Position numbers and translations under genes: made by a program. A DNA stretch of 64,000 nucleotides, taken from NCBI RefSeq assembly GCF_910592395.1, contig NC_088324.1, positions 4,678,953-4,742,952 of the forward strand. Reading direction: 5' to 3'. Source of the DNA: Lineus longissimus. Its lineage: Eukaryota > Nemertea > Pilidiophora > Heteronemertea > Lineidae. The first letter of the stretch is position 1. Every line of letters starts with the position of its first letter. Shown here one piece after another: positions 1-11,878 of the stretch. Under the pieces are notes generated by a model that saw only the letters and a list, made by a program, of their open reading frames with translations, did not search any database and was not told where the DNA came from.

Positions 1-1612
1 CATGCAATGCTTACCATGCAATGCTTACCAAGCAATGCTTACCAAGCAATGCTTACCAAGCAATGCTTACCATGCAATGCTTACCAAGCAATGCTTACCA
101 TGCAATGCTTACCATGCAATGCTTACCAAGCAATGCTTACCAAGCAATGCTTACCATGCAATTCATACCAAGCAATGCTTACCAAGCAATGCTTACCATG
201 CAATGCACACAAAGCAATGCTTACCAAGCAATGCTTATCATGCAATGCTTACCAAGCAATGCTTACCAATCAGTGCTTACCATGCAATGCTTACCAAGCA
301 ATACTTACCAAGGAATGCTTACCATTCAATGCTTACCAAGCAATGCTTACCAAGCAATGCTTACCAAGCAATGTTACCAAGCAATGCTTACCAAGCAATG
401 CTTACCATGCAATGCTTACCAAGCAATGCTTACCAAGCAATGCTTACCATGCAATGCTTACCAAGCAATGCTTACCAAGCAATGCTTACCAAGCAATGCT
501 TACCAAGCAATGCTTACCATGCAATGCTTACCATGTAATGCATACCAAGCAATGCTTACTAAGCAATGCTTGCCATGCAATGCTTACCAAGCAATGCTTA
601 CCAAGCAATGCTTACCAAGCAATGCTTACCATGCAATGCTTACTAAGCAGTGCTTACCAAGCAGTGCTTACCATGCAATGATTACCAAGCAATGCTTACC
701 AAGGAATGCTTACCATGCAATGTTTACCAAGCAGTGCTTACCAAGCAGTGCTTACCATGAAATGCTTACCAAGCAATGCTTACCAAGCAATGCTTACCAT
801 GCAATGCTTACCAAGCAATGCTTACCAAGCAATGTTACCAAGCAATGCTTACCATGCAATGCTCACCATGCAATGCTCACCATGCAATGCTCACCATGCA
901 ATGCTCACCATGAAATGCTCACCATGCAATGCTCACCATGCGATGCTCACCATGCGATGCTCAGCATGCGATGCTCACCATGCAATGCTCACCATGCGAT
1001 GCTCACCATGCGATGCTCACCATGCGATGCTCACCATGCGATGCTCACAATGCGATGCTTACCATGCAATGCTTACCAAGCAATGCCTTCCAAGCAATGC
1101 TTACCTAACAATACTTACCATGCAACGCTTACCATGCAATGCTCACCAAGCAATGCTCACCATGCAATGCTCACCATGCGATGCTCACCATGCGATGCTC
1201 ACCATGCAATGCTCACCATGCGATACTCACCATGCGATGCTTACCAAGCAATGCTTACCATGCAATGCTTACCATGCAATGCTTACCATGCAATGCTTAC
1301 CAAGCAATGCTTACCATGCAATGCTTACCATGCAATGCTTACCAAGCAATGCTTACCAAGCAATGCTTACCATGCAATGCTTACCAAGCAATGCTTAACA
1401 AGCAATGCTTACCAAGCAATGCTTACCATGCAATGCTTACCAAGCAATGCTTACCAAGCAATGCTTACCAAGCAATGCTTACCAAGCAATGCTTACCAAG
1501 CAATGCTTACCATGCAATGCTTACCAAGCAATGCTTACCAAGCAATGCTTACCATGCAATGCTTACCAAGCAATGCTTACCAAGCAATGCTTACCAAGCA
1601 ATGCTTACCAAG
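1..1612 (+). repeat. Higher-order repeat A, partial copy A0
   Basis: This segment matches 3,414 to about 5,025 (offset 3,413) and 7,106 to about 8,717. Shared rare variants appear in the same order: a unit with AATTCATACC, one with CACACAAAG, AATGTTACC 13-mers at 370 and 831, and a CTCACC/CGATGC block from 855. Homology stops near 1,612, where this copy has CCAAGGAATGC and copy A1 has CCAAGCAATGC. It carries CAGTGC where A1 has CAATGC at 4,077, agreeing with A2, but has CTCACC where both A1 and A2 have GATCACC (4,289 and 7,981). No copy is therefore a simple ancestor of the others. Confidence 0.9.
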
Positions 1613-1687
1613 GAATGCTTACCATTCAATGCTTACCAAGCAATGCTTACCAAGCAATGCTTACCAAGCAATGCTTACCATGCAATG

Positions 1688-2060
1688 CTCACCAAGCAAT
1701 GCTCACCATGCAATGCTCACCATGCAATGCTCACCATGCAATGCTCACCATGATATGCTCACCATGCAATGCTCACCATGCAATGCTCACCATGCAATGC
1801 TCACCATGCGATGCTCACCATGCAATGCTCACCATGCGATACTCACCATGCGATGCTCACCAAGCGATGCTAACCATGCAATGCTCACCAAGTGATGCTC
1901 ACCAAGCGATGCTCACCAAGCGATGCTCACCAAGCGATGCTCACCAAGCGATGCTCACCAAGCGATGCTCACCAAGTGATGCTAACCAAGCGATGCTCAC
2001 CAAGCGATGCTCACCAAGCGATGCTCACCATGCAATGCTCACCAAGCAATGCTCACCAAG
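1688..2060 (+). repeat. CpG-bearing CTCACC/CGATGC block, typical example
   Basis: Units switch here from CTTACC to CTCACC in a fixed order. First come CAATGCTCACCATG units, then CGATGCTCACCATG, then CGATACTCACC, then a run of CGATGCTCACCAAG units, and finally a return to CAATGCTTACC. CpG is otherwise nearly absent from the array. Blocks of the same design lie at 3,003-3,330, 6,695-7,022, 10,611-10,937, 12,639-13,040, 14,119-14,559, 18,189-18,596, 18,986-19,425, 23,006-23,376, 25,300-25,706, 26,097-26,564, 30,110-30,517, 30,907-31,346, 34,906-35,274, 39,185-39,442, 52,248-52,560, 55,158-55,496, 58,318-58,750 and 63,437-63,815. The block at 13,434-13,720 is a shorter form without the CAAG-CGATGC run. 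Confidence 0.93.
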
Positions 2061-2350
2061 CAATGCTTACCATGCAATGCTTACCAAGCAATGCTTAACA
2101 TGCAATGCTTACCATGCAATGCTTTCCATGCAATGCTTACCAAGCAATGCTTACCATGCAATGCTTACCATGCAATGCTTACCAAGCAATGCTTAACATG
2201 CAATGCTTACCATGCAATGCTTACCAAGCAATGCTTACCATGCAATGCTTACCAAGCAATGCTTACCAAGCAATGCTTACCAAGCAATGCTTACCAAGCA
2301 ATGCTTACCAAGCAATGCTTACCAAGCAATGCTTACCAAGCAATGCTTAC

Positions 2351-2368
2351 CATGGAATGCTTTCCATG
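2351..2368. repeat. Near-perfect palindromic unit CATGGAATGCTTTCCATG
   Basis: The 18 bases form 7-bp inverted arms (CATGGAA and TTCCATG) around 4 bases. The ordinary unit context CATGCAATGCTTACCATG pairs at the same positions except for two mismatches inside the arms; both are repaired here (C to G and A to T). The GCTTTCC form also starts at 11,371, 16,922, 22,209, 24,033, 28,815, 32,408, 33,541, 35,804, 37,148, 38,030, 40,128, 41,107, 56,142, 57,051, 60,700 and 62,072. A form with GATTTCC starts at 11,217, 16,713, 21,187, 22,041, 28,606, 35,636, 36,546, 36,980, 37,862, 39,960, 40,939, 55,988 and 61,904. The GAT form often precedes the GCT form by 154, 168 or 209 bp. Confidence 0.92.
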
Positions 2369-2721
2369 CAATACTTACCAAGCAATGCTTACCATGCAAT
2401 GCTTACCAAGCAATGCTTACCATGCAATGCTTACCAAGCAATGCTTACCATGCAATGCTTACCATGCAATGCTTACCAAGCAATGCTTACCATGCAATGC
2501 TTACCATGCAATGCTTTCCAAGCAATGCTTACCAAGGAATGCTTACCATGCAATGCTTACCAAGCAGTGCTTACCAAGCAGTGCTTACCATGGAATGCTC
2601 ACCATGCAAAGCTCACCATGCAATGCTCACTATGCAATGCTTACCATGCAATGCTTACCAAACAATGCTTACGAAGCAATGCTTACCAAGCAATGCTAAC
2701 CAAGCAATACTTACCAAGCAA

Positions 2722-5700
2722 TGGTTACCATGCAATGCATACCAAGCAATGCTTACCATGCAATGCTCACAAAGCAATGCTTACCAAGCAATGCTTACCA
2801 AGCAATGCTTACCATGCGATGCTTACCATGCAATGCTTACCAAGCAATGCTTACCATGCAATGCTTACCAAGCAATGCTTACCATGCAATGCTTACCAAG
2901 CAATGCTTACCAAGCAATGCTTGTCAAGCAATGCTTACCAAGCAATGCTTACCAAGCAATGTTACCAAGGTATGCTTACCATGCAATGCTTACCATGCAA
3001 TGCTCACCAAGCAATGCTCACCATGCAATGCTCACCATGCAATGCTCACCATGCAATGCTCACCATGCAATGCTCACCATGCAATGCTCACCATGCAATG
3101 CTCACCATGCGATGCTCACCATGCGATGCTCACCATGCAATGCTCACCATGCGATACTCACCATGCGATGCTCACCAAGCGATGCTAACCATGCAATGCT
3201 CACCAAGTGATGCTCACCAAGCGATGCTCACCAAGCGATGCTCACTAAGCGATGCTCACCAAGCGATGCTCACCAAACGATGCTAACCAAGCGATGCTCA
3301 CCAAGCGATGCTCACCAAGCGATGCTCACCATGCAATGCTTACCAAGCAATGCTTACCAAGCAATGCTTACCATGCAATGCTTACCAAGCAATGTTTACC
3401 AAGCAATGCTTACCATGCAATGCTAACCATGCAATGCTTACCAAGCAATGCTTACCAAGCAATGCTTACCAAGCAATGCTTACCATGCAATGCTTACCAA
3501 GCAATGCTTACCATGCAATGCTTACCATGCAATGCTTACCAAGCAATGCTTACCAAGCAATGCTTACCATGCAATTCATACCAAGCAATGCTTACCAAGC
3601 AATGCTTACCATGCAATGCACACAAAGCAATGCTTACCAAGCAATGCTTATCATGCAATGCTTACCAAGCAATGCTTACCAATCAGTGCTTACCATGCAA
3701 TGCTTACCAAGCAATACTTACCAAGGAATGCTTACCATTCAATGCTTACCAAGCAATGCTTACCAAGCAATGCTTACCAAGCAATGTTACCAAGCAATGC
3801 TTACCAAGCAATGCTTACCATGCAATGCTTACCAAGCAATGCTTACCAAGCAATGCTTACCATGCAATGCTTACCAAGCAATGCTTACCAAGCAATGCTT
3901 ACCAAGCAATGCTTACCAAGCAATGCTTACCATGCAATGCTTACCATGTAATGCATACCAAGCAATGCTTACTAAGCAATGCTTGCCATGCAATGCTTAC
4001 CAAGCAATGCTTACCAAGCAATGCTTACCAAGCAATGCTTACCATGCAATGCTTACTAAGCAGTGCTTACCAAGCAATGCTTACCATGCAATGATTACCA
4101 AGCAATGCTTACCAAGGAATGCTTACCATGCAATGTTTACCAAGCAGTGCTTACCAAGCAGTGCTTACCATGAAATGCTTACCAAGCAATGCTTACCAAG
4201 CAATGCTTACCATGCAATGCTTACCAAGCAATGCTTACCAAGCAATGTTACCAAGCAATGCTTACCATGCAATGCTCACCATGCAATGATCACCATGCAA
4301 TGCTCACCATGCAATGCTCACCATGAAATGCTCACCATGCAATGCTCACCATGCGATGCTCACCATGCGATGCTCAGCATGCGATGCTCACCATGCAATG
4401 CTCACCATGCGATGCTCACCATGCGATGCTCACCATGCGATGCTCACCATGCGATGCTCACAATGCGATGCTTACCATGCAATGCTTACCAAGCAATGCC
4501 TTCCAAGCAATGCTTACCTAACAATACTTACCATGCAACGCTTACCATGCAATGCTCACCAAGCAATGCTCACCATGCAATGCTCACCATGCGATGCTCA
4601 CCATGCGATGCTCACCATGCAATGCTCACCATGCGATACTCACCATGCGATGCTTACCAAGCAATGCTTACCATGCAATGCTTACCATGCAATGCTTACC
4701 ATGCAATGCTTACCAAGCAATGCTTACCATGCAATGCTTACCATGCAATGCTTACCAAGCAATGCTTACCAAGCAATGCTTACCATGCAATGCTTACCAA
4801 GCAATGCTTAACAAGCAATGCTTACCAAGCAATGCTTACCATGCAATGCTTACCAAGCAATGCTTACCAAGCAATGCTTACCAAGCAATGCTTACCAAGC
4901 AATGCTTACCAAGCAATGCTTACCATGCAATGCTTACCAAGCAATGCTTACCAAGCAATGCTTACCATGCAATGCTTACCAAGCAATGCTTACCAAGCAA
5001 TGCTTACCAAGCAATGCTTACCAAGCAATGCTTACCAAGCAATGCTTACCATGCAATGCTTATCATGCAATGCATACCAAGCAATGCTTTCTAAGCAATG
5101 CTTGCCATGCAATGCTTACCAAGCAATGCTTACCAAGCAAAGCTTACCATGCAATGCTTACCAAGCAGTGCTTACCAAGCAGTGCTTACTATGCAATGAT
5201 TACCAAGCAATGCTTACCAAGGAATGCTTACCATGCAATGCTTACCAAGCAGTGCTTACCGAGCAGTGCTTACCATGAAATGCTTACCAAGCAATGCTTA
5301 CCAAGCAATGCTTACCATGCAATGCTTACCAAGCAATGCTTACCAAGCAATATTACCAAGCAATGCTTACCATGCAATGCTCAACATGCAATGCTCACCA
5401 TGCAATGCTCACCATACAATGCTCACCATGCAATGCTCACTATGCAATGCTCACCATGCAATGCTCACCATGCAATGCTCACCATGCAATGCTCACCATG
5501 CGATGCTCACCATGCGATGCTCACCATGCGATGCTCACCTTGCAATGCTCACCATGCGATGCTCACCATGCAATGCTTACCATGCAATGCTTACCTAGCA
5601 ATGCTTACCATGCAATGCTTACCATGCAATTCTTACCAAGCAATGCTCACCATACAATGCTCACCATGCGATGCTCACCATGCGATTCTCACCATGCAAT

Positions 5701-6388
5701 GCTCACCGTGCGATACTCACCATGCGATGCTTACCAAGCAATGCTTACCATACAATGCTTACCATGCAATGCTTACAATGCAATGCTTACCAAGCAATGC
5801 TTACCATGCAATGCTTCCCATGCAATGTTTACCAAGCAATGCTTACCAAGCAATGCTTACCATGCAATGCTTACCATGCAATGCTTACCAAGCAATGCTT
5901 ACCAAGCAATGCTTACCATGCAATGCTTACCAAGCAATGCTTAACAAGCAATGCTTACCAAGCAATGCTCACCATGCAATGCCTACCAAGCAATGCTTAC
6001 CAATCAATGCTTACCATGCAATGCTTACCAAACAATGCTTGGTAAGCAATGCTTACCATGCAATGCTAACCAAGCAATACTTACCATGCAATGCATACCA
6101 AGCAATGCTTACCAAGCAATGCTTACCATGCAGTACTCACAAAGCAATGCTTACCAAGCAATGTTTACCATGCAATGCTTACCAAGCAATGCTTACCAAG
6201 CAATGCTTACCATGCAATGCTTACCAAGCAATGCTTAACAAGCAATGCTTACCATGCAATGCTTACCAAGCAATGCTTACCAAGCAATGCTTACCATGCA
6301 ATGCTTACCAAGCAATGCTGAACAAGCAATGCTTACCAAGGAATGCTTACCATGCAATGCTTACCAAGCAGTGCTTACCAAGCAGTGC
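2722..6388 (+). repeat. Higher-order repeat A, copy A1
   Basis: This copy matches 6,414-10,080 at a constant offset of 3,692 bp. Only a few substitutions were noticed, such as A at 4,077 against G at 7,769 and C at 5,983 against T at 9,675. The period equals 264 units of 14 bp minus 4 bases, and exactly four 13-bp units lie inside (starts 2,958, 3,783, 4,244 and 5,349). The marker order is: CTCACC/CGATGC block (3,003-3,330), AATTCATACC, CACACAAAG, two AATGTTACC units, a CATG-CGATGC block (about 4,270-4,660), AATATTACC, a second mixed block (5,380-5,730), then a short inverted motif at 6,022-6,048. Homology ends where A1 reads GTGCTAACC and A2 reads GTGCTTACC. Confidence 0.93.
6022..6048. repeat. 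10-bp inverted repeat with a micro-inverted unit
   Basis: Left arm TGCTTACCAA (6,022-6,031), 7-bp spacer, right arm TTGGTAAGCA (6,039-6,048). The right arm replaces TTACCAA of a normal unit with its reverse complement TTGGTAA without changing unit length. Copies lie at 9,714-9,740 and 54,261-54,287 and are inherited through the 3,692-bp and 44,547-bp duplications. No other reverse-orientation unit was found. Confidence 0.92.
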
Positions 6389-6413
6389 TAACCAAGCAAT
6401 GCTTACCAAGGAA

Positions 6414-9400
6414 TGCTTACCATGCAATGCATACCAAGCAATGCTTACCATGCAATGCTCACAAAGCAATGCTTACCAAGCAATGCTTACCAAGCAATGC
6501 TTACCATGCGATGCTTACCATGCAATGCTTACCAAGCAATGCTTACCATGCAATGCTTACCAAGCAATGCTTACCATGCAATGCTTACCAAGCAATGCTT
6601 ACCAAGCAATGCTTGTCAAGCAATGCTTACCAAGCAATGCTTACCAAGCAATGTTACCAAGGTATGCTTACCATGCAATGCTTACCATGCAATGCTCACC
6701 AAGCAATGCTCACCATGCAATGCTCACCATGCAATGCTCACCATGCAATGCTCACCATGCAATGCTCACCATGCAATGCTCACCATGCAATGCTCACCAT
6801 GCGATGCTCACCATGCGATGCTCACCATGCAATGCTCACCATGCGATACTCACCATGCGATGCTCACCAAGCGATGCTAACCATGCAATGCTCACCAAGT
6901 GATGCTCACCAAGCGATGCTCACCAAGCGATGCTCACTAAGCGATGCTCACCAAGCGATGCTCACCAAACGATGCTAACCAAGCGATGCTCACCAAGCGA
7001 TGCTCACCAAGCGATGCTCACCATGCAATGCTTACCAAGCAATGCTTACCAAGCAATGCTTACCATGCAATGCTTACCAAGCAATGTTTACCAAGCAATG
7101 CTTACCATGCAATGCTAACCATGCAATGCTTACCAAGCAATGCTTACCAAGCAATGCTTACCAAGCAATGCTTACCATGCAATGCTTACCAAGCAATGCT
7201 TACCATGCAATGCTTACCATGCAATGCTTACCAAGCAATGCTTACCAAGCAATGCTTACCATGCAATTCATACCAAGCAATGCTTACCAAGCAATGCTTA
7301 CCATGCAATGCACACAAAGCAATGCTTACCAAGCAATGCTTATCATGCAATGCTTACCAAGCAATGCTTACCAATCAGTGCTTACCATGCAATGCTTACC
7401 AAGCAATACTTACCAAGGAATGCTTACCATTCAATGCTTACCAAGCAATGCTTACCAAGCAATGCTTACCAAGCAATGTTACCAAGCAATGCTTACCAAG
7501 CAATGCTTACCATGCAATGCTTACCAAGCAATGCTTACCAAGCAATGCTTACCATGCAATGCTTACCAAGCAATGCTTACCAAGCAATGCTTACCAAGCA
7601 ATGCTTACCAAGCAATGCTTACCATGCAATGCTTACCATGTAATGCATACCAAGCAATGCTTACTAAGCAATGCTTGCCATGCAATGCTTACCAAGCAAT
7701 GCTTACCAAGCAATGCTTACCAAGCAATGCTTACCATGCAATGCTTACTAAGCAGTGCTTACCAAGCAGTGCTTACCATGCAATGATTACCAAGCAATGC
7801 TTACCAAGGAATGCTTACCATGCAATGTTTACCAAGCAGTGCTTACCAAGCAGTGCTTACCATGAAATGCTTACCAAGCAATGCTTACCAAGCAATGCTT
7901 ACCATGCAATGCTTACCAAGCAATGCTTACCAAGCAATGTTACCAAGCAATGCTTACCATGCAATGCTCACCATGCAATGATCACCATGCAATGCTCACC
8001 ATGCAATGCTCACCATGAAATGCTCACCATGCAATGCTCACCATGCGATGCTCACCATGCGATGCTCAGCATGCGATGCTCACCATGCAATGCTCACCAT
8101 GCGATGCTCACCATGCGATGCTCACCATGCGATGCTCACCATGCGATGCTCACAATGCGATGCTTACCATGCAATGCTTACCAAGCAATGCCTTCCAAGC
8201 AATGCTTACCTAACAATACTTACCATGCAACGCTTACCATGCAATGCTCACCAAGCAATGCTCACCATGCAATGCTCACCATGCGATGCTCACCATGCGA
8301 TGCTCACCATGCAATGCTCACCATGCGATACTCACCATGCGATGCTTACCAAGCAATGCTTACCATGCAATGCTTACCATGCAATGCTTACCATGCAATG
8401 CTTACCAAGCAATGCTTACCATGCAATGCTTACCATGCAATGCTTACCAAGCAATGCTTACCAAGCAATGCTTACCATGCAATGCTTACCAAGCAATGCT
8501 TAACAAGCAATGCTTACCAAGCAATGCTTACCATGCAATGCTTACCAAGCAATGCTTACCAAGCAATGCTTACCAAGCAATGCTTACCAAGCAATGCTTA
8601 CCAAGCAATGCTTACCATGCAATGCTTACCAAGCAATGCTTACCAAGCAATGCTTACCATGCAATGCTTACCAAGCAATGCTTACCAAGCAATGCTTACC
8701 AAGCAATGCTTACCAAGCAATGCTTACCAAGCAATGCTTACCATGCAATGCTTATCATGCAATGCATACCAAGCAATGCTTTCTAAGCAATGCTTGCCAT
8801 GCAATGCTTACCAAGCAATGCTTACCAAGCAAAGCTTACCATGCAATGCTTACCAAGCAGTGCTTACCAAGCAGTGCTTACTATGCAATGATTACCAAGC
8901 AATGCTTACCAAGGAATGCTTACCATGCAATGCTTACCAAGCAGTGCTTACCGAGCAGTGCTTACCATGAAATGCTTACCAAGCAATGCTTACCAAGCAA
9001 TGCTTACCATGCAATGCTTACCAAGCAATGCTTACCAAGCAATATTACCAAGCAATGCTTACCATGCAATGCTCAACATGCAATGCTCACCATGCAATGC
9101 TCACCATACAATGCTCACCATGCAATGCTCACTATGCAATGCTCACCATGCAATGCTCACCATGCAATGCTCACCATGCAATGCTCACCATGCGATGCTC
9201 ACCATGCGATGCTCACCATGCGATGCTCACCTTGCAATGCTCACCATGCGATGCTCACCATGCAATGCTTACCATGCAATGCTTACCTAGCAATGCTTAC
9301 CATGCAATGCTTACCATGCAATTCTTACCAAGCAATGCTCACCATACAATGCTCACCATGCGATGCTCACCATGCGATTCTCACCATGCAATGCTCACCG

Positions 9401-10080
9401 TGCGATACTCACCATGCGATGCTTACCAAGCAATGCTTACCATACAATGCTTACCATGCAATGCTTACAATGCAATGCTTACCAAGCAATGCTTACCATG
9501 CAATGCTTCCCATGCAATGTTTACCAAGCAATGCTTACCAAGCAATGCTTACCATGCAATGCTTACCATGCAATGCTTACCAAGCAATGCTTACCAAGCA
9601 ATGCTTACCATGCAATGCTTACCAAGCAATGCTTAACAAGCAATGCTTACCAAGCAATGCTCACCATGCAATGCTTACCAAGCAATGCTTACCAATCAAT
9701 GCTTACCATGCAATGCTTACCAAACAATGCTTGGTAAGCAATGCTTACCATGCAATGCTAACCAAGCAATACTTACCATGCAATGCATACCAAGCAATGC
9801 TTACCAAGCAATGCTTACCATGCAGTACTCACAAAGCAATGCTTACCAAGCAATGTTTACCATGCAATGCTTACCAAGCAATGCTTACCAAGCAATGCTT
9901 ACCATGCAATGCTTACCAAGCAATGCTTAACAAGCAATGCTTACCATGCAATGCTTACCAAGCAATGCTTACCAAGCAATGCTTACCATGCAATGCTTAC
10001 CAAGCAATGCTGAACAAGCAATGCTTACCAAGGAATGCTTACCATGCAATGCTTACCAAGCAGTGCTTACCAAGCAGTGC
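6414..10080 (+). repeat. Higher-order repeat A, copy A2
   Basis: This is the tandem partner of 2,722-6,388 with the same 13-bp units at 6,650, 7,475, 7,936 and 9,041. The near identity over about 3.67 kb implies a recent duplication or recent homogenisation. Its right end continues without a break into sequence also found at 53,841 onward, so A2 belongs to both the 3.7-kb and the 44.5-kb layers of repetition. The 25-bp stretch 6,389-6,413 lies between the matched parts of A1 and A2. Confidence 0.93.
9714..9740. repeat. 10-bp inverted repeat, second copy
   Basis: Same arms and spacer as at 6,022-6,048, exactly 3,692 bp downstream, inside copy A2. Confidence 0.92.
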
Positions 10081-11865
10081 TTACCATGCATTGCTCACCA
10101 TGCAATGCTCACCATGCAGTGCTCACTATGCAATGCTTACCATGCAATGCTTAACAAACAATGCTTACCAAGCAATGTTTACCATGCAATGCTAACCAAG
10201 CAATACTTACCAAGCAATGCTTACCATGCAATGCATACCAAGCAATGCTTACCAAGCAATGCTTACCATGCAATGCACACAAAGCAATGCTTACCAAGCA
10301 ATGCTTACCATGCAATGCTTACCAAGCAGTGCTTACCAAGCAGTGCTTACCATGTAATGCTTACCAAGCAATACTTACCAAGGAATGCTTACCATTCAAT
10401 GCTTACCAAGCAATGCTTACCAAGCAATGCTTACCAAGCAATGTTACCAAGCAATGCTTACCATGCAATGCTTGCCATGCAATGCTTACCAAGCAATGCT
10501 TACCAAGGAATGCTTACCATTCAATGCTTACCAAGCAATGCTTACCAAGCAATGCTTACCAAGCAATGTTAACAAGCAATGCTTACCATGCAATGCTTAC
10601 CATGCAATGCTCACCAAGCAATGCTCACCATGCAATGCTCACCATGCAATGCTCATCATGCAATGCTCACCATGCAATGCTCACCATGCAATGCTCACCA
10701 TGCAATGCTCACCATGCGATGCTCACCATGCAATGCTCACCATGCGATACTCACCATGCGATGCTCACCAAGCGATGCTCACCATGCAATGCTCACCAAG
10801 TGATGCTCACCAAGCGATGCTCACCAAGCGATGCTCACCAAGCAATGCTCACCAAGCGATGCTCACCAAGCGATGCTCACCAAGCGATGCTCACCAAGCG
10901 ATGCTCACCAAGCGATGCTCACCATGCAATGCTCACCAAGCAATGCTTACCATGCAATGCTTACCATGCAATGCTTACCAAACAATGCTTACCATGCAAT
11001 GCTTTCCATGCAATGCTTACCAAGCAATGCTTACCATGCAATGCTTACCATGCAATGCTTACCAAGCAATGCTTAACATGCAATGCTTACCATGCAATGC
11101 TTACCAAGCAATGCTTACCATGCAATGCTTACCAAGCAATGCTTACCAAGCAATGCTTACCAAGCATTGCTTACCAAGCAATGCTTACCAAGCAATGCTT
11201 ACCAAGCAATGCTTACCATGGAATGATTTCCATGCAATACTTACCAAGCAATGCTTACCATGCAATGCTTACCAAGCAATGCTTACCAAGCAATGCTTAC
11301 CAAGCAATGCTTACCAAGCAATGCTTACCAAGCAATACTTACCAAGCAATGCTTACCAAGCAATGCTTACCATGGAATGCTTTCCATGCAATGCTTACCA
11401 AGCAATGCTTACCAAGCAATGCTTACCATGCAATGCTTACCAAGCAATGCTTACCAAGCAATGCTTACCATGCAATGCTTACCATGCAATGCTTACCAAG
11501 CAATGCTTACCATGCAATGCTTACCATGCAATGCTGACCAAGCAATGCTTACCATGCAATGCTTACCAAGCAATGCTTACCAAGGAATGCTTACCATGCA
11601 ATGCTTACCAAGCAGTGCTTACCAAGCAGTGCTTACCATGGAATGCTCACCATGCAATGCTCACCATGCAATGCTCACTATGCAATGCTTACCATGCAAT
11701 GCTTACCAAACAATGCTTACCATGCAATGCTAACCAAGCAATACTTACCAAGCAATGCTTACCATGCAATGCATACCAAGCAATGCTTACCAAGCAATGC
11801 TTACCATGCAATGCTTACCATGCAATGCTTACCAAGCAATGCTTGCCAAGCAATGCTTACCAAGC
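10081..11865 (+). repeat. A-to-C transition, first pass
   Basis: This part lies between A2 and the first complete C unit and is contained in segment B1. It includes 13-bp units at 10,440 and 10,565, a CpG-rich CTCACC block (10,611-10,937), palindromes at 11,217-11,234 and 11,371-11,388, and the paired CAGTGC units near 11,600-11,640 followed by CATGGAATGCTCACC. The second pass through the same transition is at about 54,630-56,636. Confidence 0.8.
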
Positions 11866-11878
11866 AATGTTTCCAAGC
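11866..11878 (+). other. 13-bp phase-shifting unit (AATGTTTCC), first of its class
   Basis: Loss of one base from the unit shifts the repeat phase and the reading frame. Classes seen are AATGTTTCC (C landmark), AATGTTACC and AATATTACC (A landmark). AATGTTACC starts at 370, 831, 2,958, 3,783, 4,244, 6,650, 7,475, 7,936, 10,440, 12,593, 13,390, 14,075, 15,348, 15,543, 16,788, 18,144, 18,941, 19,850, 20,045, 22,961, 25,255, 26,052, 27,227, 27,422, 28,681, 30,065, 30,862, 31,771, 31,980, 34,861, 39,070, 42,343, 42,818, 44,427, 44,832, 52,202, 54,987, 58,273, 59,168, 59,363 and 63,392. AATGTTAAC, a related form, starts at 10,565 and 55,112. Confidence 0.9.

Larger units (their letters stand above)
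1613..2721 (+). repeat. Insert between A0 and A1, related to repeat C
   Basis: This stretch breaks the 3.7-kb periodicity. Its second half resembles 10,900-11,700 at an offset of 8,880: the unit with GCTTTCCATG at 2,121 pairs with 11,001, and GCTTAACATG at 2,191 pairs with 11,071. It contains a CpG-rich CTCACC block (1,688-2,060), a near-perfect palindrome at 2,351-2,368, and the pair of CAGTGC units followed by CATGGAATGCTCACC near 2,570-2,600 that also occurs in repeat C. It looks like a C-type segment moved into the A region, or the left remnant of an earlier A-C junction. Confidence 0.75.

Noticed and set aside
2351-2368. Palindromic unit as a transcription terminator or origin
   Set aside because: The arms are only 7 bp, no T-run follows, and the element occurs about 30 times within a satellite. 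It is better explained as a corrected quasi-palindrome.
6414-10080. A1/A2 duplication as a transposon or integrated element
   Set aside because: There are no terminal inverted repeats, target-site duplications or coding genes; the ends fall within the same 14-bp array and fit unequal exchange.
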